A DNA stretch of 64,000 nt. Source: Demetria terragena DSM 11295. GTDB taxonomy: Bacteria > Actinomycetota > Actinomycetes > Actinomycetales > Dermatophilaceae. Below the pieces are notes generated by a model. That model did no database searches. It was given only the letters and a program-made list of their open reading frames with translations, and was not told the origin of the DNA. Numbering within the stretch: the first letter of the stretch is position 1; each line of letters starts with the position of its first letter. Shown here in pieces: positions 45,405 to 54,656 of this stretch. Location of the stretch: assembly GCF_000376825.1 (NCBI RefSeq), contig NZ_AQXW01000001.1, positions 1-64,000 of the forward strand. The letters run 5' to 3'. Both the position numbers and the translations under genes were made by a program.

Positions 45405-45410
45405 AGGCTA
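45405..45410 (-). promoter_or_regulatory. -10 element of purN
   Basis: TAGCCT ends 7 nt before GTG 45397 and lies between DUF6350 and purN, giving purN its own leaderless promoter. Confidence 0.4.
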
Positions 45411-45413
45411 CCG

Positions 45414-46649
45414 TCAGCGCAGCGTGCGCCAGTAGTGCAGGGCCGACGCGCTGGCGACGGCACCGAGCGCGACTTCGATCGGGAGCAGCAGGATCGTCAC
45501 CCAACTGGGGCCAACGTAGGACATCGAGCCGCCGGAGACGCCCATACTGCCGAGGAAGGCAACGAGCAGCACAAGCAGCGCGGCGATTCCGCCTGCCGTG
45601 GCAGCAGTCTGGATCTTCATGGTGAAGGAGGCCAGCGCCGTCAGCGCACCCGATGCCCACCACCCGACTGCCAGCCCCACCGCGACCGGGATGAGCGGGG
45701 TAAACGGCGCCCATGCTGGGCCGGCGCCGGCTTCGGGCAAGGCTCCGAGCGCGGGCACCATAGGCAGGATGCCCGGCGACATCGCGGCGTGCCCAACACT
45801 CACCGGGCCGATTTGGAAGGCAGCGCCAGACAGCCAGGCCCCTCCCCAAGCGGCCGCATTGGGCAGTGCGAAGAGTTGGCCGAGTGCGAGGACGATGCCA
45901 CCGGTCAGGCCAGTCCCGAGCTCCTGCGAAATCTCGCTGATCCGGGACCACGACAAGACAACCGCGGCCAACACCAGGAGCGCTCCCAGGCCCAGCAGAA
46001 TGCCCGCGCCCCGAAGCGCCGGCTGCCACGCGCGCCTGATGACCACGGGAATGGGCTCGATCACCCGCTCAACCATCGTGTCGAGCGAAGGATCGATGCC
46101 ATCCTTGCGCGCCTTGAGGACACCTAAGACAAGTCCCACCGAGGCCACCAGCAGCGCTCCCGGAATGACGTAGATCGGGTTAGGCCGGGCGGGACCGAGC
46201 CAGGCGACCAGGGCAAGCGCGACACCGGTCAGGGTGTAGCCCCCGACATATACCGCCGGGAGGTGCCACCACGCCGCCTCGTCGTGATCGTGACTCTGCC
46301 CCTCGGTCTGCACGAGCGCCGCCCGGGCCGCGCTGCGAGCACAGAGCACGGCCGCGATGGTCAGCCCTAAAAGCGGGAAGGTGACGGCGACCTCCTCGCC
46401 GGGCACACCGGTGGAACCACGGTGCGCCATCACCCACACCACCGGGGCGAGGGTGAGTGCCTCAAACCATGAGTCCGGGCTCTGCGGATCGGTCACCCAG
46501 GCTGCCATCGCCGGGAGAACCAACATGAGCGCGAGCGCCAGGGCCCCGACCGCACCGAAACCGAACGCGACGCTCAGCCGCCGCCACGGCCCCGCCGGGT
46601 CAAGCGCTCTCGTGGGCACGATCTGGCGGGTGCGTTCGAGCAGACTCAT
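45414..46649 (-). CDS. DUF6350 family membrane protein
   Basis: 411 aa with about ten hydrophobic segments (VGALALALMLVLPAMAAWV; LGLTIAAVLCARSAARAAL; GILLGLGALLVLAAVVLSW). DUF6350 proteins lie between sucD and purN in many actinobacteria, as here. A cytosolic loop carries VLKARKDGIDPSLDTMVERV. Function unknown. The sucCD terminator lies just before it, so it needs its own promoter. Confidence 0.85.
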   Translation of the reverse strand: MSLLERTRQIVPTRALDPAGPWRRLSVAFGFGAVGALALALMLVLPAMAAWVTDPQSPDSWFEALTLAPVVWVMAHRGSTGVPGEEVAVTFPLLGLTIAAVLCARSAARAALVQTEGQSHDHDEAAWWHLPAVYVGGYTLTGVALALVAWLGPARPNPIYVIPGALLVASVGLVLGVLKARKDGIDPSLDTMVERVIEPIPVVIRRAWQPALRGAGILLGLGALLVLAAVVLSWSRISEISQELGTGLTGGIVLALGQLFALPNAAAWGGAWLSGAAFQIGPVSVGHAAMSPGILPMVPALGALPEAGAGPAWAPFTPLIPVAVGLAVGWWASGALTALASFTMKIQTAATAGGIAALLVLLVAFLGSMGVSGGSMSYVGPSWVTILLLPIEVALGAVASASALHYWRTLR

Positions 46650-46672
46650 GATGCGCCCATCGTCGCCCGGAA

Positions 46673-46712
46673 CGACAGCATCCCCCGGCAGGCACGCCGG
46701 GGGATGCTGTCG
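46673..46712 (-). terminator. Terminator of sucCD
   Basis: A 17-bp perfect stem (46673-46689 with 46696-46712) and 6-nt loop AGGCAC lies 17 bp after the sucD stop. Stem sequence begins CGACAGCATCCCCCGGC. No T-run follows. This strong, hairpin-only form is common in actinobacteria. Confidence 0.9.
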
Positions 46713-46728
46713 AAGTCGACCTCAGGGG

Positions 46729-47610
<882 letters not shown>

Positions 47611-47645
47611 TGCTTGCGATTCCCTCTACTCGTCTGCTGTCAGCG

Positions 47646-48830
47646 TCACTTGTCGGACGGTGTTCCGGCGAGTTCCGCAGCCTTAGCCGCAGCGCCGTCC
47701 ATCGTGTCGACCTGGGTCACGAGCGGGTGGGCCAGCTCGTTGAGAATCGCCCGACCGGCCTCGACGCTATTGCCATCGAGACGCACCACCAGGGGCTTGG
47801 TCGCGTTGTCGCCGAGGATTTCAAGGGCACCCTTGATGCCGTTCGCCACCTCGTCGCACGCGGTGATGCCACCGAAGACGTTGACGAAAACCGACTTCAC
47901 CTGCTCGTCGCCGAGAATCACGTCGAGGCCGTCAGCCATGACCTGAGCGTTGGCGCCGCCACCGATGTCGAGGAAGTTAGCGGGCTTCACGCCGTGCTCT
48001 TCGCCGGCGTACGCAACGACATCGAGAGTCGACATGACCAGACCCGCACCGTTGCCGATGATGCCCACCTGGCCGTCGAGCTTGACGTAGTTGAGGCCCT
48101 TGGCCTGCGCCTTCGCCTCCAACGGGTCAGCCGCGGCCTTGTCCTCCAAGTCGGCGTGCTCTGGGTGCCGGAAGTCGGCATTGCCATCGAGCGAAACCTT
48201 GCCGTCGAGGGCGACGATCTCGCCGTCTTCGGTCTGCACCAGCGGGTTGACCTCAACGAGCGTCGCGTCTTCCCCGGCGTAGACATCCCAGAGTTTCACC
48301 AGCACGGGGGCGACCTTGGCGCCGGTCTCGGCGTCGAAGCCAGCCTCGGACACGATCTCCTGCGCCTTGGCCTCATCGATCCCCACATTGGGATCGACGG
48401 CGACCTTGGCCAGCGCTTCCGGGCGTTCCACGGCGAGCGTCTCGATGTCCATACCGCCTTCGACGGAACACATCGCGAGTAGGCCGCGGTTCGACCGGTC
48501 TAGCAGCACGGAGAAGTAGTACTCCTGGGCGATCTTGGCGCCCTGGGCAATCATCACGGTGCCGACGGTGTGGCCCTTGATGTCCATCCCGAGGATCTCA
48601 CCGGCAAACTGCTCGGCCTCATCCACGGTCTTGGCGACCTTGACACCACCGGCCTTACCGCGGCCACCGGTCTTGACCTGCGCCTTGACCACCGTCACGC
48701 CGCCAGATTTGGCGCCGATCGTCTCGGCGGCGGCGCGTGCCTCAGCGGCAGTTGTCGCCGTGGCTCCGGCTAGTACGGGAACTCCGTGCGCCTCAAAGAC
48801 GTCACGGGCTTGATACTCGAAAAGATCCAC
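47646..48830 (-). CDS. sucC: Succinyl-CoA synthetase beta subunit
   Basis: 394 aa ATP-grasp subunit. [20 protein letters not shown] at the N-terminus, [19 protein letters not shown] (nucleotide site), VEVNPLV and the C-terminal [16 protein letters not shown] are all diagnostic. GTG start with CGAGGAC 6 nt upstream. A hairpin (48865-48897) in the region upstream could end rfbD transcription. Confidence 0.97.
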   Translation of the reverse strand: MDLFEYQARDVFEAHGVPVLAGATATTAAEARAAAETIGAKSGGVTVVKAQVKTGGRGKAGGVKVAKTVDEAEQFAGEILGMDIKGHTVGTVMIAQGAKIAQEYYFSVLLDRSNRGLLAMCSVEGGMDIETLAVERPEALAKVAVDPNVGIDEAKAQEIVSEAGFDAETGAKVAPVLVKLWDVYAGEDATLVEVNPLVQTEDGEIVALDGKVSLDGNADFRHPEHADLEDKAAADPLEAKAQAKGLNYVKLDGQVGIIGNGAGLVMSTLDVVAYAGEEHGVKPANFLDIGGGANAQVMADGLDVILGDEQVKSVFVNVFGGITACDEVANGIKGALEILGDNATKPLVVRLDGNSVEAGRAILNELAHPLVTQVDTMDGAAAKAAELAGTPSDK

Positions 48831-48864
48831 GGATTTGTCCTCGCGTCGAGTGTGGGGATCGTCC

Positions 48865-48897
48865 GTCCCTGAGCGTAGCGGGGGCCGCGCTCAGGAC
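48865..48897 (-). terminator. Hairpin between rfbD and sucC
   Basis: GTCCTGAGCG pairs with CGCTCAGG(G)AC around a 12-nt GC-rich loop, with one unpaired G. It lies 24-56 bp after the rfbD stop on the same strand, so it should end the rfbBD message before sucC. Confidence 0.5.
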
Positions 48898-48920
48898 GAG
48901 AGTGGGTTGGCTTCCACGTT

Positions 48921-49777
48921 CTATGTACTGGCTGTGAGCCCCAACTGTGGCACCGCCTCGCGCAGCGCAGTGCGCCAGTCCCGCTGCACCGCGACGCCCG
49001 CGGTGGACCAGGCCCAATGCCCCAGAACGCTGTATGCCGGGCGCGGCGCGGGCCGTGGGAATGCCTCGCTGGTCGTGGGCTGAACCCGCTCTGGGTCCAG
49101 ACCCAACTCCTCGAAAAGCGCACGGGTCAACCCGAACCAGGTCGTCTCCCCCGAGGCCGTGCCGTGGTAGATCCCCGGCGCCGCCTCGGCGCCGATGAGC
49201 GAGACGAGTTGGGTCGCAAGGTCACCCGTCCACGTCGGTTGACCACGCTGGTCATCCACGACTGACAAGGTCTCGTGGCTCTGGGCGAGGCGCGCCATGG
49301 TGGCAAGAAAGTTGGGCCCACCGGCTCCGTATAGCCACGCGGTACGCACGATCTGACTGTCAGGGCACAGCTCTCGCACCGCCTGCTCCCCCGCGAGCTT
49401 GGTGCGTCCGTATGCCGACCTCGGCGCGGTCGCGGCGTCCTCGGCATACGGCGACGTCGCCGCTCCGTCGAAGACATAGTCGGTCGAGATGTGCACCATG
49501 CGAGCGCCCGCCGCCGCGCACGCGCGGGCAAGGTTGGCCGCACCGGTCGCATTGACGGCATAAGCGCTCTGCTCGGACGCCTCGGCGTCATCGACCGCGG
49601 TCCATGCCGCGGCGTTGACGACGAGGTCGTGTCCGTCCACGGCCCGCTCGCACGACCGCAGGTCGGTGATGTCGACTTGCGGTCGCCCGGCTGCGGTGAC
49701 CTCGTGCCCAGCCTCACGCAGGCTCGTGACGAGATCTTGGCCGAGCATCCCGCGAGCGCCGGTCACCAGCGTGCGCA

Positions 49778-49778
<1 letters not shown>
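48921..49778 (-). CDS. rfbD: dTDP-4-dehydrorhamnose reductase
   Basis: 285 aa SDR, last step of dTDP-L-rhamnose. NADPH motif LVTGARGMLGQDL, HISTDYVFDG, and the catalytic Y-x3-K in YGRTKLAGEQ. ATG 49778 shares its A with the TGA of rfbB (TGATG), so I prefer it over upstream in-frame starts. Product feeds the exopolysaccharide loci. Confidence 0.95.
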
Positions 49779-50785
<1,007 letters not shown>

Positions 50786-50846
50786 CGACGGGATCGGGAG
50801 CGTGACCCAGCAACCGTGGCGGCGCACCCAGCGAGTTCCCGGCCGG

Positions 50847-50852
50847 TAAGGT
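50847..50852 (+). promoter_or_regulatory. -10 element of rfbAC
   Basis: TAAGGT ends 7 nt before ATG 50860. The AAGG part could alternatively serve as a ribosome binding site, so the start mode is ambiguous. Confidence 0.35.
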
Positions 50853-50859
50853 GCCTCAA

Positions 50860-51750
50860 ATGAAGGGCATCGTTCTTGCCGGGGGAAGTGGAACTCGCCT
50901 TCACCCCATCACTCGGGGGATCAGCAAACAGCTGCTCCCCATCTATGACAAACCCCTGATCTATTACCCCATCGCGACGCTCATGCTCGCCGGGATCAGA
51001 GACGTCCTGGTCATCACGACGCCACACGATCGCGAGCAGTTCCAGCGGCTCTTGGGTGATGGAAGCCAGTGGGGCATGACACTGACGTACGCCACCCAGG
51101 CGCAGCCCCGCGGGCTTGCCGAGGCGTTCCTGGTCGGCGAGGAGTTCATCGGCGATGAGAGCGTCGCGCTCGTCCTCGGCGACAACATGTTCTTCGGACC
51201 AGGTCTCGGCACTCGACTGCGCGAAGCCACTCCGGTCACGGGCGGGCGGATCTTCGCTTACCAGGTTCGCCATCCAGAGGCCTACGGCGTCGTGGAGTTC
51301 GGGGCCGATCAGCAGGTGCTCTCCCTGGAGGAGAAGCCCGCGAAGCCTCGCTCGCACTTCGCCGTCCCCGGGCTGTATTTCTATGACAACTCCGTCGTCG
51401 AGATCGCGCGCAACCTCACTCCCAGCGCTCGGGGCGAGTTGGAGATCACCGACGTCAATAGGACCTACCTCCAGCGTGGTCAACTCACCGTGACGCCGCT
51501 GCCGCGCGGCACCGCCTGGCTAGACACCGGCACGGTCGACACCCTGTTGGATGCTGGACAGTTTGTCCGCACGATCGAAGAGCGTCAGGGCCTCAAGGTC
51601 TCCTGCCCAGAGGAAATTGCCTGGCGGCAAGGCTGGATTGACGACGAACTCCTAGCCCACCATGCCTCCGACCTGGCCAAGAGCGGCTACGGCCACTACC
51701 TGACCGAACTACTCGAGAACGCTTCTGAGGTATCACCTAATGCAGATTGA
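50860..51750 (+). CDS. rfbA: Glucose-1-phosphate thymidylyltransferase
   Basis: 296 aa, first step of dTDP-rhamnose: dTTP + Glc-1-P. Signature [19 protein letters not shown], then [20 protein letters not shown] and [17 protein letters not shown] 50860 (MKGIVLAGG) fits the family; GTG 50851 would add three residues. It overlaps rfbC by 11 bp. Confidence 0.97.
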   Translation: MKGIVLAGGSGTRLHPITRGISKQLLPIYDKPLIYYPIATLMLAGIRDVLVITTPHDREQFQRLLGDGSQWGMTLTYATQAQPRGLAEAFLVGEEFIGDESVALVLGDNMFFGPGLGTRLREATPVTGGRIFAYQVRHPEAYGVVEFGADQQVLSLEEKPAKPRSHFAVPGLYFYDNSVVEIARNLTPSARGELEITDVNRTYLQRGQLTVTPLPRGTAWLDTGTVDTLLDAGQFVRTIEERQGLKVSCPEEIAWRQGWIDDELLAHHASDLAKSGYGHYLTELLENASEVSPNAD

Positions 51751-52348
51751 GCCCCTCCCGATCGACGGCGCCCTGGTCGTCACACCGCGCCAGTTTCCGG
51801 ATGACCGCGGTGTCTTTATGGAGGGCTATCGCGGCGACCGGTTGGCCGAGCACCTCGGCCACGAACCTCGCATCGTGCAGACCAACATCTCGACGTCCGC
51901 TCGGGGCACGCTGCGCGGCATTCATTTCGCCGATGTGCCGCCCTCTCAGGCCAAGTACGTCACCGCTCTGGCTGGCAGTTTCGTCGACTTCCTGATCGAC
52001 CTGCGGGTCGGGTCGCCCACGTTCGGGCAGTGGGCGTCGGTGCAGCTTGATACGACAGACCGCCGCGCGGTCTATGTGCCAGAGGGTTTGGGCCACGCGT
52101 TGTTGGCCTTAGAAGACGACAGCGTCGCGCACTATTTGTGCACGGCGCCGTACGCCCCCGCACGCGAGCACGCGATCAACCCGCTGGACCCCGAGGTTGG
52201 CCTCAGCATCCCGGACGACCTGACCCCGCTGCTCTCCCCCAAGGACACCGCGGCGCCAAGCCTGAGCGAAGCTCGCTCCGCTGGCCTGCTGCCGACGTAC
52301 GAGGAGTGCCTGGCCTGGACCGCCAGCCTGCGCACGACACCGGCATAG
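51740..52348 (+). CDS. rfbC: dTDP-4-dehydrorhamnose 3,5-epimerase
   Basis: 202 aa cupin. [19 protein letters not shown] holds the catalytic His; [18 protein letters not shown] is the cupin tail. Third step of dTDP-rhamnose. Starts inside the rfbA end (11-bp overlap). A small 6-bp stem (TGATGG/CCATCA, 52365-52385) lies after the stop at the convergent junction. Confidence 0.96.
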   Translation: MQIEPLPIDGALVVTPRQFPDDRGVFMEGYRGDRLAEHLGHEPRIVQTNISTSARGTLRGIHFADVPPSQAKYVTALAGSFVDFLIDLRVGSPTFGQWASVQLDTTDRRAVYVPEGLGHALLALEDDSVAHYLCTAPYAPAREHAINPLDPEVGLSIPDDLTPLLSPKDTAAPSLSEARSAGLLPTYEECLAWTASLRTTPA

Positions 52349-52364
52349 GACTTACCCGCACGCC

Positions 52365-52385
52365 TGATGGACGCGAGGGCCATCA
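52365..52385. terminator. Weak stem-loop at convergent rfbC / B12-protein junction
   Basis: TGATGG and CCATCA form a 6-bp stem with a 9-nt loop between the two stops (the right arm overlaps the B12 gene's stop). Possible bidirectional terminator. Confidence 0.3.
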
Positions 52386-52793
52386 CTCGGGTGCGGTGTC
52401 ACCTAGGTGCGTGCGCACCCAGGTGATGATGTCCTCGGTGGTGGCGCCGGGGGTAAAAACGGTCGCGACGCCCATCTTTTCCAATTCAGGACGATCCTCA
52501 TCGGGGATGATGCCGCCGCCGAAGACGACGATGTCGGCGGCATCACGCTCCCGCAGCAGTGCCGTGACCTTCGCGAACTGCGTCATGTGCGCCCCAGAGA
52601 GCACTGATAGCCCTACTGCGTCGGCGTCTTCTTGGATCGCCGCCTCCACGATCTGTTCTGGTGTCTGATGCAGTCCGGTGTAGATCACCTCGACGCCGGC
52701 GTCTCGCAGCGCCCGGGCCACGACCTTGGCGCCGCGGTCATGACCATCCAGGCCCGGTTTGGCAACAACGATCCGCAGTGGCGCACTCTTCAT
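52383..52793 (-). CDS. Stand-alone cobalamin B12-binding domain protein
   Basis: 136 aa. The lower-axial-ligand motif DGHDRGAK (D-x-H-x2-G) lies at the N-terminus, with SVLSGAHM and [12 protein letters not shown] completing the B12 fold. This resembles the C-terminal domain of methylmalonyl-CoA mutase without the TIM barrel; no mutase partner is in the window. Such short proteins partner with split mutases or serve as B12-dependent sensors. ATG 52793 follows TAGGCT by 7 nt. Confidence 0.85.
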   Translation of the reverse strand: MKSAPLRIVVAKPGLDGHDRGAKVVARALRDAGVEVIYTGLHQTPEQIVEAAIQEDADAVGLSVLSGAHMTQFAKVTALLRERDAADIVVFGGGIIPDEDRPELEKMGVATVFTPGATTEDIITWVRTHLGDTAPE

Positions 52794-52800
52794 GCCTCGG

Positions 52801-52806
52801 AGCCTA
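52801..52806 (-). promoter_or_regulatory. -10 element of B12-binding protein gene
   Basis: TAGGCT ends 7 nt before ATG 52793; leaderless pattern. Confidence 0.4.
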
Positions 52807-52925
52807 ACTGTCGGCGGCGGCACATCGCGGTCCGATCAGCATCGACAACCGGCCGTGTTCGCGGTCGTGTCAAACCCGACGCCTGTGAGGCTCGCCACGC
52901 TCAAAAGGCGCAATCTCGGTACTTT

Positions 52926-52952
52926 TGTGACGGATGTGACGGTTGTGACGAA
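52926..52952 (+). promoter_or_regulatory. Triple direct repeat upstream of M23 peptidase
   Basis: Three contiguous 9-mers: TGTGACGGA, TGTGACGGT, TGTGACGAA. They lie about 110 bp before the peptidase start. Direct repeats of this kind are typical of response-regulator sites; MtrA, which controls cell-wall hydrolases in actinobacteria, is one candidate. Confidence 0.45.
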
Positions 52953-53061
52953 CTCTTTCGGGATATCCACAAAGATCTCGTCGTTCGATTTCAGATCACG
53001 GGAAGGTCACGGTACTGTTTCCCAGTCACTCCCCCGAGACAACAGGAAGTTGGTGTGCGTC

Positions 53062-54018
53062 TTGTCCCGCAAGTATCAGGGTCGACACCGTGCTCTTCCG
53101 GTATCCCCGCTGCAGAGCGCCCGAGTCGCTCTCCCAGCGTTGGCCGCGGCCTCGCTGACCGTTGCAGCCGCCGGTACCGCCGCAGCCACGGACGTCGGCC
53201 AGCAGACCCGTACGAACGCGTCTGCCGGATTCCAGGACACCACGCAGTGGAGCCAGTCCAGCGCCGGAGTATCTCGCTCCAGCCAGCGCGCCAGCGTGAC
53301 GAAGGCCAAGGCCAACGTCGCAGCGAAGGCTAAGACCCGCTCCGCAAGCGTCACCCAGGCCCAGGCCTCCCGCGATAACGCGACCCGTCGTGCGGCCCTC
53401 GGTGCACTCGCAGCCAACGACACATCGGCGACGACTTACACCAAGCCAAAGCCCAAGCCCAAGCCAGTTGCACAGCCGGCAACGGACACCCAGAACGCGC
53501 CGACTCGGGGGAGCCAGGCGCAGACAGGGTCCTCCACCTCGCAGGGAACGCAGCAGAGCCAAGCCCCGACCCGCTCGGGCATCCCGACTCGCTCGGCTAC
53601 CTCGACGCAGACCGCTGCCCCGCAGAGCAGCTCGACGGGTTGGGTATCTCCCATCTCGGGCGGCACCCGCACCTCGGGCTTCGGCTACCGCTGGGGCCGG
53701 ATGCACAGCGGCATCGACTACGCCGCCCCGGTTGGCACCCCGTTGCGCTCCATGAACAACGGCACCGTCACCGCCGTCGGCTGGTACGGCGGCCAGGGCC
53801 AGCGCGTTGTCGTCCGCTTCGACAACGGCACTGAAGCCCACTACGCACACATGTCGAGCTTCTCGGTGAGCCCCGGCTCGCGCGTGAGCGCTGGCCAGGT
53901 TATCGGCCTCTCCGGCAACACCGGTAACTCGACTGGCCCGCACCTCCACCTTGAGATTCACGTCGGTGGAGTGGCCATCAACCCGGCAGGTTGGCTCGCC
54001 GCACGCGGCCTCGGCTGA
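53062..54018 (+). CDS. Secreted M23-family peptidoglycan endopeptidase
   Basis: 318 aa from TTG 53062 (reads MSRKYQGRHRALPVSP); GTG 53053, with AGGAAG close upstream, is an alternative. A basic n-region and hydrophobic core (LPALAAASLTVAAAG) make a signal peptide. A low-complexity Ala/Thr/Gln linker containing KPKPKPKP runs to about residue 190. The C-terminal LytM domain has RMHSGIDYAAPVG (Zn His and Asp) and HLHLEIHV (HxH). It cleaves peptide cross-links in the wall. A 17-bp-stem terminator follows. Confidence 0.9.
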   Translation: MSRKYQGRHRALPVSPLQSARVALPALAAASLTVAAAGTAAATDVGQQTRTNASAGFQDTTQWSQSSAGVSRSSQRASVTKAKANVAAKAKTRSASVTQAQASRDNATRRAALGALAANDTSATTYTKPKPKPKPVAQPATDTQNAPTRGSQAQTGSSTSQGTQQSQAPTRSGIPTRSATSTQTAAPQSSSTGWVSPISGGTRTSGFGYRWGRMHSGIDYAAPVGTPLRSMNNGTVTAVGWYGGQGQRVVVRFDNGTEAHYAHMSSFSVSPGSRVSAGQVIGLSGNTGNSTGPHLHLEIHVGGVAINPAGWLAARGLG

Positions 54019-54042
54019 TCGATTCATCCCGGTTCTGACGAC

Positions 54043-54080
54043 AAAGACCGCCACCTGGTTCCGACCAGGTGGCGGTCTTT
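54043..54080 (+). terminator. Terminator of M23 peptidase gene
   Basis: A perfect 17-bp stem (54043-54059 with 54064-54080) and TCCG loop, followed by TCGTG. The stem begins AAAGACCGCCACCTGGT and ends with TCTTT, so a short T-run is part of the descending arm. Confidence 0.92.
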
Positions 54081-54083
54081 TCG

Positions 54084-54640
54084 TGCTCCCAACGCCGGTC
54101 GAGCCCGGTGTCCCCAACGCCGGTCGAGTAGGCCCACCAACGCCGGTCGAGCCCAGCCCACTAACGCCGGTCGAGTAGGCCCACCAACGCCGGTCGAGTA
54201 GGCCGAGGCGCTAGCCGAGGCCGCATCGAGACCACCCCCACTACCAAGGTCTCGACACGGCTCGCGCCAAGGCGCTCCCCGGCTCGACCAGCGTTGGGGG
54301 TTCCAACGCCGGTCGAGTAGGCCGAGGCGCTAGCCGAGGCCGTATCGAGACCACCCCACTACCAAGGTCTCGACACGGCTCGCGCCAGGGCGCTCGCCTG
54401 CTCGACCAGCGTGGGGGGGGCCCAACGCCGGGCGAGGAGACCGAGGCGCCAGCCGAGGCCGCATCGAGACCACCCCCACCAACGCAGGTCGAGTAGGCCG
54501 AGGCGCTAGCCGAGGCCGTATCGAGACCACCCCACTACCAAGGTCTCGACACGGCTCGCGCCAGGGCGCTCGCCTGCTCGACCGGCGTGGGTAGGCGCTC
54601 GCCTGCTCGACCGGAATGGAGGTGGGTGCTCGACCGGCGT
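54084..54640. repeat. Field of inverted intergenic repeats between convergent genes
   Basis: No gene here. A unit starting GGTCGAGTAGGCCGAGGCGC and ending ATCGAGACC occurs at 54192-54233, 54311-54352, 54487-54528 and, degenerate, at 54430-54471. Its inverted relative, GGTCTCGACACGGCTCGCGC to GCTCGACC, occurs at 54249-54289, 54366-54407 and 54542-54583. Short AACGCCGGTCGAG pieces lead in from 54089. Alternating direct and inverted units can fold into large hairpins. The apparent reading frames in this region are repeat artefacts. It separates the M23 gene from pcrA. Confidence 0.9.
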
Positions 54641-54656
54641 GGGAGGTGCGGGCGAT

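Noticed and set aside
52824-53061. c-di-AMP (ydaO) riboswitch before the M23 gene
   Set aside because: Expected conserved blocks of the ydaO motif are not present in this leader.
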